Shown here in pieces: positions 1-6,371 of a stretch of 9,064 nt of DNA. A program made the position numbers and the translations under genes. The stretch comes from Bacteroidota bacterium (GTDB lineage: Bacteria > Bacteroidota > Bacteroidia > Chitinophagales > Chitinophagaceae). Below the pieces are notes generated by a model. The model worked only from the letters and a program-made list of their open reading frames with translations, did no database searches and was not told the DNA's origin. Positions within the stretch are counted from its first letter, which is position 1. The number at the start of each line of letters is the position of its first letter. The stretch lies in the NCBI GenBank assembly GCA_947461015.1, contig CANHIR010000077.1, forward strand, positions 1 to 9,064. Direction: 5' to 3'.

Positions 1-2
1 AA

Positions 3-125
3 ATTATAGGCATTGGCATATTTGGGGAAGTTTATATTTCAAATGAAATAGAGAAAGAGTTAAATAATTATGTCAACATGGTAAAATCTAACTTTGATAG
101 TCCAAAAGGTTCAATGGATAATTAA
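3..125 (+). CDS. C-terminal fragment of an unidentified protein, cut by the window start
   Basis: An open frame runs from the window edge to a TAA stop at 123-125 and encodes about 40 residues. It begins with a short hydrophobic stretch (IIGIGIFGEVYIS), which could be the end of a membrane helix or a beta strand. A polar, charged tail follows, ending in SPKGSMDN. The other two forward frames stop within the first 50 bases, so this is the only frame that could continue a gene from upstream on this strand. I do not recognise the family. It could be chance, since the open stretch is short; the composition is plausible for a real C-terminus. Confidence 0.45.
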   Translation: MIGIGIFGEVYISNEIEKELNNYVNMVKSNFDSPKGSMDN

Positions 126-142
126 TAGTCTTTCAAAAATAA

Positions 143-192
143 TTAAGGCAAATAACATTAAAATATTAAAATAATTCATTTATTCGCCTTAA
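143..192. repeat. Imperfect inverted repeat upstream of the Fic-like gene
   Basis: The left arm TTAAGGCAAATAA (143-155) and right arm TTATTCGCCTTAA (180-192) are reverse complements at 12 of 13 positions, with a 24-base spacer. The right arm ends 10 bases before the ATG at 203. It could be a regulator-binding site or an RNA hairpin in the leader. No T-run follows the right arm, which argues against an intrinsic terminator for the gene ending at 125. The symmetry is visible in the sequence; the function is inferred. Confidence 0.5.
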
Positions 193-202
193 ATTGCAGT
201 AA

Positions 203-1225
203 ATGAACAATAATTTGCTTCAATTACCTGGTTTTCCAGCTTTTACTTGGAGTCAGGATGCACTTAATCCCTTGCTTCTAAACCTCAAGAGCAAACAAGA
301 GAAAATCCTAAGCAATATGGATGCTTTGTTGCCCGAATACAGGAATGAGGTAAACAAGGAAGTGCTGGTATCCGAAATTTATTCCATCCTTTTGTCAATT
401 GGATGCTCCGCCGAACAGTATCATATTAAGGACCTAGTTGCAAATAAGTTAAACCATAGCCTTAAGGGCTACATTCCAGAAACAGATAAAAGTCTAGTTT
501 CTTTTATTCATTTAATATTGGAGGACGCGGAAAACTACAAATTGGAGCTAACCAAAGCACGATTAATACATTGGCAGGATATTGTTGGTCAAATTGCTGC
601 CGCTCAATCCAATAGGTCAACCCCTTTTATAACGGAAGCACTAGAAAAACAATTGGACCGATTTTTAATTTGGTTTAATAAACCCGGACTGGATAGGTTA
701 ATGAAGGCGGCCATTGCGCATCTGTGGTTTCAAACCATAAATCCGTTTAAAGAGAATGGTGAAATTTTGGCAGGTTTCATATCAAATATTCAACTCGCAA
801 AAGCCGATGGAACCAGCTTCCGCTATTATAGTTTACCAATACAGTTTAAAAAAGAACAACACGATTACCAATTTATTTTAGCACAAACTCAAAACGGCTC
901 ATTGGATATTACTATTTGGCTACAATGGTTTTTGGGGTGTTTGGAAAGGGCGTACGACCATTCAACAATATTACTTTCGGCAATTTTTATAAAAGCAAAT
1001 TATTGGAAACATAAAACAGGAATTGAATTTAACAAGCGACAAAAATTAATCATTCAAAAGCTTCTTGAAAAGGAACAATTAGAATTAACCACAACTATAT
1101 ATGCGCAGCTTGTTTATTGTGCAAGAGATACTGCACTAAGGGATGTAACCGACTTAATGCAAAAACAAATTTTAACCAAAGAGGGGGGCATGGGTAAAAA
1201 CACTAGGTATAGATTAATACATTAA
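203..1225 (+). CDS. Fic-fold protein (DUF4172-Fic family) with a degenerate, probably inactive active site
   Basis: The architecture is that of DUF4172-type Fic proteins. The N-terminus (about residues 8-85) has the DUF4172 signature GFPAFTWSQDAL followed by a long helix. A Fic core lies around 90-250 (AHLWFQTINPF, QLAKADG, LDITIWLQWFLGCLERA). The C-terminus is a winged-helix-like segment, about 275-340 (EFNKRQKLIIQKLL, CARDTALRDVTDL, NTRYRLIH). Active relatives transfer AMP or another NMP to protein hydroxyls using HPFx(D/E)GN(G/K)R. Here the aligned residues 180-188 read NPFKENGEI: the histidine is Asn and the GN-G-R part is gone, while Pro, Phe and one acidic residue remain. The inhibitory (S/T)xxxE(G/N) motif expected near residues 60-70 is not recognisable, and the target-docking flap seems shortened. 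At 340 residues it is slightly short for a family usually near 370. The frame is intact throughout, so this is not a frameshifted relic. A non-enzymatic, perhaps DNA- or protein-binding role is possible. The start at 203 fits the family N-terminus; no Shine-Dalgarno is seen. Confidence 0.85.
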   Translation: MNNNLLQLPGFPAFTWSQDALNPLLLNLKSKQEKILSNMDALLPEYRNEVNKEVLVSEIYSILLSIGCSAEQYHIKDLVANKLNHSLKGYIPETDKSLVSFIHLILEDAENYKLELTKARLIHWQDIVGQIAAAQSNRSTPFITEALEKQLDRFLIWFNKPGLDRLMKAAIAHLWFQTINPFKENGEILAGFISNIQLAKADGTSFRYYSLPIQFKKEQHDYQFILAQTQNGSLDITIWLQWFLGCLERAYDHSTILLSAIFIKANYWKHKTGIEFNKRQKLIIQKLLEKEQLELTTTIYAQLVYCARDTALRDVTDLMQKQILTKEGGMGKNTRYRLIH

Positions 1226-1866
1226 CGCTCCGCAACCTTAATTAATAATTTAGAATCAAATACAGCGCGGGGCGAAATCACTGTTTCATCATAGGGAATT
1301 TTTCCATGATAACGGTTATTCAGTATTTCATAAACTATTTTATTATTTAAATCAAAGTCACGCAGGGACTGCGTTTCACCAACTTTTATGCCCAATGCAC
1401 GATCGTAAATTTTCCAAACCAATTCAGAACAATACATTTTTGTATCTGACCATTCAAATGTTTTATCATACAACTTGCCCATAAAAGTTTTGCCAATGGC
1501 TTTCATTTTTTCTAATGCAGTAGGTGTAATTACTTGTGCAGCATTGCTTAATCTTTTAATAACATATTTATGATCTTTTCCTCTTAATATCCACTCCATC
1601 AATGGGGTGCTAATAACGCGTCCTTCCGCTTCTAGCACATAAGCTTTACCCGCTTCCACATAAACAATACCACAATGCGTGTATTTTGATTTTGTGGCAA
1701 ATTTTATAGCATCACTTTGGTTTGATGTAGATGTATGAAAAATAATATCTCCATTTTGTGGTGTATAATTTGGAAGAGTGGTTTGTGCATTCGATACAGA
1801 AAAAAAGAAGCATAAAGTAAAAACCGATAGTACACTTACAATCCTAAAATGGACGCATTTATTCAT
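1222..1866 (-). CDS. Secreted YiiX/YebB-like NlpC/P60-superfamily cysteine amidase (peptidase family C92 type)
   Basis: The 214-residue product starts with a signal peptide: a basic start, a hydrophobic core at about residues 9-23, and probable cleavage after SVSNA (27). The mature part matches the circularly permuted papain-like amidases YaeF/YiiX. GDIIFHTSTSNQSDAIKFAT (39-58) is the characteristic opening. THCGIVY (63-69) carries the probable catalytic His64, VLEAEG (77-82) probably supplies the acidic residue, and MYCSELVWK (144-152) carries the probable nucleophile Cys146. In this permuted fold the histidine precedes the cysteine, as seen here. Related proteins are thought to hydrolyse amide bonds in cell-wall peptides or lipid-linked substrates; the substrate here is unknown. 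Periplasmic or outer-membrane-facing location is inferred from the signal peptide. The gene converges on the Fic-like gene, with stop codons overlapping in TTAA, and diverges from the WG-repeat gene. The length is typical of the family and all motifs are intact. Confidence 0.87.
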   Translation of the reverse strand: MNKCVHFRIVSVLSVFTLCFFFSVSNAQTTLPNYTPQNGDIIFHTSTSNQSDAIKFATKSKYTHCGIVYVEAGKAYVLEAEGRVISTPLMEWILRGKDHKYVIKRLSNAAQVITPTALEKMKAIGKTFMGKLYDKTFEWSDTKMYCSELVWKIYDRALGIKVGETQSLRDFDLNNKIVYEILNNRYHGKIPYDETVISPRAVFDSKLLIKVAER

Positions 1867-1933
1867 AAATGAAAATTTAAAAAGCCGCCAATTTAGTAAA
1901 AATCAACGTTTTATTAATTTTTAATAAAAAGCA

Positions 1934-1941
1934 TATCTTTA
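1934..1941 (+). promoter_or_regulatory. Possible Bacteroidota -7 promoter element for the WG-repeat operon
   Basis: TATCTTTA matches the Bacteroidota -7 consensus TAnnTTTG at all but the last base and lies 25 bases before the ATG at 1967. The matching -33 element (TTTG) is not clear; the best candidate is the TTTT at 1909-1912, 21 bases upstream. In such AT-rich DNA a match of this quality can arise by chance. The 100-bp divergent gap (1867-1966) should also hold the promoter of the minus-strand amidase gene. A TAAATTGG on the minus strand (1895-1888) is the only candidate I see, without a matching -33 box. Confidence 0.25.
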
Positions 1942-1966
1942 TAAAATAATATAAAAAAATATCAAT

Positions 1967-3922
1967 ATGAAACTACTGAAAATTATACTGCCTATAGGAA
2001 TTTTAGGCGTTTTTATTTTTATGTATTTTTTTAAATCAAAGCAGCAAGATCATGTTTTTGATTATTTGCCGGTTAAACTTTCCAGCACTTCAAATAAAAT
2101 TAGTTTAATTGATTACAACGGAAACGTAGTTGCTGAAGATGTTTTTAAAGCCAATTCAAAAATTTATCCAACCAATGGAGTGATTACGGAGGAAACATCG
2201 GAGGGTAAAGTGAACTATTGGATTATAAAAAATAAAGACAAGGTAAAGCTTATTGATAAAGAGTTTGATGGCGGCACTCCTTTTAATGAAGAGGTTGCCG
2301 TAGTAAGAGATGCTGATGGTAAATTATCGCTGATTAATAAAAAAGGAGAAGCCTTAATTGCTAATTTATCTACATTAAATAAATTTAATGTAGTGTTAAC
2401 TGGCGTGATGTCGGATGGTTTAATAAGATTTAAAACAGATGAAGGTAAATGGGGTTATGTAGACAAAGGGGGTAAGATAGTTATTGAACCAAAGTTTAAT
2501 GCTTGTGAAAATTTTTCAAATGGAATGGCTAGGGTATTAACAGATAACAACGAATTTAAAATTATTGATAAAAAAGGAGCGCAAGTATTTAAGGGCGAAG
2601 AAGAAACATCATATATGCCATTTTCAGAAAATCGGGTATCCTTTAAAAAATACAAGGACAATAAGTCTTACGTAGGCATAACCGACTTAAAGGGTAAAAC
2701 AATTATCAGAGATGATAAGTATATGGGCATTGGGATGCAGGCTGCGGGATTGTTTGCAGTTAAAAATGATGAAAATGATTGGGGGGTTATAAATGCTAAA
2801 GAGGAAACAGTAGGAGAATTAAGGTTTAAATTTTCTGAAGCACCCATCATTTCAAAATCGGGTACTGTAATTACAAAATCCGGCAAGGATTTAAAAATGT
2901 ATACTAAAAAAGGAACACTTGTTACAAGCCTGGATGATTACAATTTAGTGTTTCCAATTTCATCAGGAAAATTTATCGCAGTTAAAAAAAATGGCAATGG
3001 CAAATTTGAATTAATTAATGAAAGTGGTAAAGTAGTTGGCAAGGAAACTTATATCTGGGCGCTTGATAGGGGATTAGAAGATTATTTAAACTATTTTGAA
3101 TCTCCCGAATTGGTTATGAATTATTTTACCATAGCATCTACTTATTTTGATTTTGAAAAATTATTCAGCACCACGTTTACCGCAGTATCGCCTACTTATA
3201 TTGCGGGTGTCACCAGCAGCTCAACCATTGCAAATGTTTTGCAACAATTTCCTTATGTTGCCGCCGTTCCAACAAGTAAATTAATTTCTAAATCAGACGA
3301 CTATACATTTGATTTTTATTATCCATCATTAGCGAGGCCCTATGCTATAAGTGAATTTGGTAAGGATAAAAAAGTGGAGGTAACCGAAATCCCAATGGCA
3401 ACAACAGCGGTTCCATCTACTGATTATGCCACTACAGATACAGCCGCCGCGATAGCACCAGCAGCTGAGACCGCTTTGCCATCTACTGACGTAGCTACAG
3501 CAACCGCAGATGATGTTTACCAAGCTCCAGCTCCCGTGGATCGCTATCCATTCTTAAGCAGTTATAATAGTAGTTATACAAGTTACAAGGGCGTAGAAAA
3601 TTTCCGTTACACTTTTAATTTTGATACTAATATCAAGAACTCATATGATGCAAACTATCAACCCAATTATGATTTAAATTTAAATGCGCGTTTAACGAGT
3701 GTTGTAATTGAGTATAACGAAAACATGAGGGGCAACGAGTTGTTAAAAAAGAAATTACAGGAAAAACTAGTTGCATCCGGTTGGAGGGTGAGCGGCGATT
3801 ATACTTCCAGTGTATCTTTTATAAACAGCACCAACCAAAATACGGTCACACTCACCAATTATAGTTTAACTTACAATTTTTATAATTATCCAGCCACTAC
3901 AGCCCCTTCTTATTATAAGTAG
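1967..3922 (+). CDS. Membrane-anchored WG-repeat protein with a separate C-terminal domain
   Basis: Residues 4-22 form one hydrophobic segment with lysines on both sides and no clear cleavage site, so an N-terminal membrane anchor with the rest outside the cytoplasm is likely. Residues about 45-362 hold roughly nine WG-type beta repeats (x-G-x-I-D-x-x-G-x-x-V-I). The clearest are GKWGYVDKGGKIVIEPKF (160-177), NDWGVINAKEETV (269-281), EFKIIDKKGAQVF (196-208), YVGITDLKGKTII (235-247) and KFELINESGKVV (346-357). WG repeats build beta structures of mostly unknown function, probably binding partners. Residues 363-470 form a mixed segment I cannot place. Residues 475-525 are a linker rich in Ala, Thr and Pro with a duplicated P-S-T-D-x-A-T unit. 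Residues 527-651 are rich in Tyr, Asn and Ser and look like a small beta domain with one basic helix (588-602). The permease gene starts 14 bases downstream, so co-transcription is likely. The start is placed just before the hydrophobic anchor. Confidence 0.82.
   Translation: MKLLKIILPIGILGVFIFMYFFKSKQQDHVFDYLPVKLSSTSNKISLIDYNGNVVAEDVFKANSKIYPTNGVITEETSEGKVNYWIIKNKDKVKLIDKEFDGGTPFNEEVAVVRDADGKLSLINKKGEALIANLSTLNKFNVVLTGVMSDGLIRFKTDEGKWGYVDKGGKIVIEPKFNACENFSNGMARVLTDNNEFKIIDKKGAQVFKGEEETSYMPFSENRVSFKKYKDNKSYVGITDLKGKTIIRDDKYMGIGMQAAGLFAVKNDENDWGVINAKEETVGELRFKFSEAPIISKSGTVITKSGKDLKMYTKKGTLVTSLDDYNLVFPISSGKFIAVKKNGNGKFELINESGKVVGKETYIWALDRGLEDYLNYFESPELVMNYFTIASTYFDFEKLFSTTFTAVSPTYIAGVTSSSTIANVLQQFPYVAAVPTSKLISKSDDYTFDFYYPSLARPYAISEFGKDKKVEVTEIPMATTAVPSTDYATTDTAAAIAPAAETALPSTDVATATADDVYQAPAPVDRYPFLSSYNSSYTSYKGVENFRYTFNFDTNIKNSYDANYQPNYDLNLNARLTSVVIEYNENMRGNELLKKKLQEKLVASGWRVSGDYTSSVSFINSTNQNTVTLTNYSLTYNFYNYPATTAPSYYK
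3410..3511 (+). repeat. Duplicated low-complexity linker in the WG-repeat gene
   Basis: VPSTDYATTDTA (residues 482-493, bases 3410-3445) recurs as LPSTDVATATAD (residues 504-515, bases 3476-3511). Both copies share the core ccatctactga at DNA level. The stretch lies in an Ala/Thr/Pro linker between the repeat region and the C-terminal domain. Its composition is less AT-rich than the rest of the gene, as expected for Ala/Pro/Thr codons, so I see no need to invoke transfer. Confidence 0.5.
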
Positions 3923-3936
3923 TCTAAAAATCATGA

Positions 3937-5277
3937 ATGGAAAAAAACAAGGTTGGCTTTAATACCGCCTATTCGCTGGTTATAGCCAATATGATTGGCG
4001 TTGGCGTTTTTACTTCTTTGTGTTTTCAATTAACCGACCTGCATAGTTATATTTCTATTGCAGCATTATGGATGTTTGGCGGTTTTTTAGCATTAAACGG
4101 ATCATTTTGTTATGCAGAGTTAAGTGCAGCCTATCCAAAATCAGGTGGGGAGTATCATTTTTTAAGACAGGCACTGGGTAATTATGTAGGGTTTTTATCA
4201 GGCTGGGCTTCTTCCATTGTTGGCTTTGCAGCACCCATTGCAGCCACCGCTTATGCCTTTTCTAAATATTTTTTAGATGTAACACAATTCCCCATACATC
4301 CGTTATTTATTGGTTCGGGTATCATTGTCATCATCTCCATCATCAATTGTATTAGTTTGGCACAAAGTGCAAGCTTTCAAGTATTTACTTCTTTTGCAAA
4401 AGTGTTCTTATTGATATTACTTATAGCATTTGGTTTTATTGCTGTATTTTTTATGCACGGTAAAAATATTGGGACACAGCATCTGGTTTTAGGAGACTAT
4501 AAAAAAGAAATTATTTCCCCTGCCTTTTGGGTGAGTTTAATTTTTGTTTCTTATGCCTACTCGGGTTGGAATGCATCCTCTTATATTATTGAGGATATTA
4601 ATAATCCACAAAAAACGGTGCCGCGTTCTATTTTTTTTGGAGTGGTAACCGTAATCATCCTGTATACATTATTAAACATGGTTTTTTTATTATCAAGTCC
4701 CGCATCCACCATTGTTGGTAAAGAAGATTTTGTTTTAGATGTAGCAAATAATTTATTTTCAAAAAACGGGGGCATACTTATCTCCTCCTTGATTGCCTTT
4801 TTTTTAATGTCCACCATTAGTGCTTTAATATTTGTTGGACCAAGGGTAATTTCTGCCATTGCAAAAGACTATTCCTTCTTTGCATTTTTTGTAAAAAACA
4901 ATAATAAAGGATTACCCGTTAGATCCATACTTTCTCAAGCCATTATTTCAATTGTTATTTTAGTCACCAGTAGTTTTGAATTTATCATTACCACCATGGG
5001 ATTAATTCTTTGTTTTTTTACTACGCTAACAGCCATGTCTACTATTGTTTTGCGGATAAAACATCCCAATATCCCCCGTCCTATTAAAATGCCTTTTTAT
5101 CCAATACCACCCATTATTTATACAGGATTTAATTTGTGGATTATGTATCACGTAACCACCTCAAAACCAGCAGAAACTTTATATAGCCTAGTTTTTTTAT
5201 TCATAGGCACAATTATATATTACATAGCAAAGAATAATAAAAAACAATCCGTAATTTTATCGGATCATGACGCGTAG
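3937..5277 (+). CDS. APC-superfamily amino acid permease (LAT/SteT-like)
   Basis: The 446-residue product is highly hydrophobic, with about 12 membrane segments (roughly 9-30, 37-62, 82-108, 121-143, 150-173, 193-213, 230-254, 275-300, 328-347, 349-372, 389-405, 413-430). This is the standard size and topology of the amino acid-polyamine-organocation superfamily. IANMIGVGVFTS (16-27) is the glycine-rich unwound part of TM1 that binds the substrate backbone. YAELSAAYPKSGGEYHFL (59-76) is the conserved TM2-TM3 signature. FVSYAYSGWNASSYIIED (203-220), followed by NNPQKTVPRSI, is the TM6 unwound region and following loop typical of LAT/SteT-type transporters. It should import or exchange amino acids in the inner membrane; the substrate cannot be read from sequence. 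ATG at 3937 fits the family N-terminus; an ATG at 3933 is in another frame and stops after nine codons. The gene lies 14 bases after the WG-repeat gene, and its end overlaps the M23 peptidase gene by 11 bases. Confidence 0.92.
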   Translation: MEKNKVGFNTAYSLVIANMIGVGVFTSLCFQLTDLHSYISIAALWMFGGFLALNGSFCYAELSAAYPKSGGEYHFLRQALGNYVGFLSGWASSIVGFAAPIAATAYAFSKYFLDVTQFPIHPLFIGSGIIVIISIINCISLAQSASFQVFTSFAKVFLLILLIAFGFIAVFFMHGKNIGTQHLVLGDYKKEIISPAFWVSLIFVSYAYSGWNASSYIIEDINNPQKTVPRSIFFGVVTVIILYTLLNMVFLLSSPASTIVGKEDFVLDVANNLFSKNGGILISSLIAFFLMSTISALIFVGPRVISAIAKDYSFFAFFVKNNNKGLPVRSILSQAIISIVILVTSSFEFIITTMGLILCFFTTLTAMSTIVLRIKHPNIPRPIKMPFYPIPPIIYTGFNLWIMYHVTTSKPAETLYSLVFLFIGTIIYYIAKNNKKQSVILSDHDA

Positions 5278-6301
5278 CCTAAAAATTTATTTTACAATAA
5301 TTGTTTTTTGCATTTTTTTATTGCCCAATTATCTTTACGCGTTTGATTGTATAAGCGAAAATAGATTTCAACAAAAAGACACCACCAAGGATTGGATTTC
5401 TACCCCGCCTTTACCATTTGACAGTGCAGAAATGATTGCCAATAAATTATTAACTGAAAATCCTATCTTTTTAGAAGATTGGTCTAATGCTGCGGTTTTT
5501 GTATATAATTTCCCCTTTGCGAATTTGCCAGAAAAAATAGATATTCCATTGCTTGATAATGAAGAAAAATTTCAGTTAACCTGGTATGGAAAATTAAATT
5601 CAAAATATGGTCCACGCTGGGGTAGAATGCATAAGGGCATGGACTTGTTTTTACGAACGGGCGATACGGTTATAGCTGCATTTAATGGAGTGGTAAGATA
5701 TGCCGACTACAATTCAGGTGGATTTGGTAACTGTGTAGTGATAAGACATACCAATGGACTTGAAACAGTATATGGTCATTTAAGTGAAATTTTAGTTGAT
5801 GAAAATCAATATGTGCAAGCGGGTGAGGCCATTGGCCTTGGTGGAACTACGGGTCATTCAACAGGACCACATCTTCATTTTGAAACTAGGTATAAAGACT
5901 TTTCTATTGATCCAGAATTATATTATAATACAGAAACAGGAACGCTATTGTCTAAGGTGCTCGTATTGGGTAAAGAAAAATTAAAACCGGTTGTATATCC
6001 CAAGGGCACAAGGAAAAAACACAAGCGCAGTAAAAAATCAAAACATAAGAAAAAGGCAAAACATGCTGCTAGTTTAAAGTCCAAAAAGCAAACAAATAAG
6101 AAGGCAAAACACACCACCAAGACGACAAAAAAAGCGGGTAAAAAAGCAGGTAAAAAGGGGAGTGTCTCAAAATCCAAGTCCCCGAAAACTACAAAAAAGG
6201 GCGGTAGCGCTAAATTAAAAAACACTAAGAAAGCGAGCAAAAAGGGATCTAGCAAAAAAAGCACTGCAAAAAAGAGCGTCTCAAAGAAGAAGAAACGCTA
6301 A
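5267..6301 (+). CDS. Secreted M23 (LytM-type) zinc metallopeptidase with a long lysine-rich C-terminal tail
   Basis: The product has 344 residues. Residues 1-25 form a signal peptide (hydrophobic core about 8-24, probable cleavage after YLYA). Residues about 100-222 are a complete peptidase M23 domain. HKGMD gives zinc ligands His122 and Asp126, VYGH the catalytic-site His171, and PHLHFE His202 and the third ligand His204. GIGLGGTTGHSTG-like glycine loops are also present (187-200). Such enzymes cut peptide cross-bridges or stem peptides of peptidoglycan. Residues 246-344 form an unusual tail with 43 Lys, 3 Arg and no Asp or Glu in 99 positions; it is predicted disordered. The domain is intact with all metal ligands, so activity is likely. 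The start codon lies inside the permease gene (11-base overlap), suggesting coupled translation. No other ATG gives the complete signal peptide. Confidence 0.93.
   Translation: MTRSLKIYFTIIVFCIFLLPNYLYAFDCISENRFQQKDTTKDWISTPPLPFDSAEMIANKLLTENPIFLEDWSNAAVFVYNFPFANLPEKIDIPLLDNEEKFQLTWYGKLNSKYGPRWGRMHKGMDLFLRTGDTVIAAFNGVVRYADYNSGGFGNCVVIRHTNGLETVYGHLSEILVDENQYVQAGEAIGLGGTTGHSTGPHLHFETRYKDFSIDPELYYNTETGTLLSKVLVLGKEKLKPVVYPKGTRKKHKRSKKSKHKKKAKHAASLKSKKQTNKKAKHTTKTTKKAGKKAGKKGSVSKSKSPKTTKKGGSAKLKNTKKASKKGSSKKSTAKKSVSKKKKR
6002..6298 (+). repeat. Low-complexity lysine-codon tract (basic tail of the M23 peptidase)
   Basis: This stretch encodes residues 246-344 and is dominated by AAA/AAG codons with short irregular repeats, for example AGKKAGKKG (290-298) and several KK-A/S/T-KK units. 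The composition resembles histone H1-like lysine- and alanine-rich proteins. The repeats differ in codons (gcgggtaaaaaa versus gcaggtaaaaag), which suggests selection for the protein composition rather than very recent DNA slippage. A-runs make it prone to sequencing or replication slippage, but the frame stays open to the stop. Confidence 0.8.
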
Positions 6302-6337
6302 TGTTTTTGTTAATTAGCATACCCTCAATAATAAAAA

Positions 6338-6371
6338 TAATCCTTAAATTTAGTATCAATTCTAAGGATTA
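6338..6371 (+). promoter_or_regulatory. Hairpin ending on the DUF1800 start codon
   Basis: TAATCCTTA (6338-6346) and TAAGGATTA (6363-6371) are perfect reverse complements. Inside them AATT (6347-6350) pairs with AATT (6358-6361), leaving one bulged C (6362) and a 7-base loop. The potential stem is therefore 13 bp. Its last base is the A of the DUF1800 ATG, and the right arm contains AAGGA (6364-6368), the only Shine-Dalgarno-like string I see before a start in this window. That string sits only two bases from the ATG, closer than usual. The structure could mask the ribosome-binding region in mRNA, or be a DNA operator. No T-run follows, so it is not an intrinsic terminator. Confidence 0.45.

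Noticed and set aside
190..197. TAAATTGC before the Fic-like gene, and TAAATTTA at 6345 before DUF1800, as -7 promoter boxes
   Set aside because: They resemble TAnnTTTG only partly and neither has a TTTG-like -33 element at the right distance; AT-rich sequence gives many such matches.
203..1866. Toxin-antitoxin or defence module made of the Fic-like gene and the neighbouring amidase
   Set aside because: The genes are convergent rather than co-directional, the amidase has a secretion signal, the Fic motif is lost, and no small antitoxin frame is present.
2455..2886. Two short minus-strand frames inside the WG-repeat gene
   Set aside because: They are shadows of the coding frame, with no start context or recognisable product.
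5923..6264. Long minus-strand open frame opposite the M23 tail (Phe/Leu-rich product)
   Set aside because: It is the mirror of lysine codons (AAA/AAG read as TTT/CTT), which produces Phe/Leu runs without stops. There is no independent support.
6275..6308. Terminator-like AGCGT...ACGCT stem followed by TTTTT after the M23 gene
   Set aside because: The stem is only 5 bp with a 15-base loop, overlaps the stop codon, and the T-run starts five bases after the stem. It is too weak to call as an intrinsic terminator.
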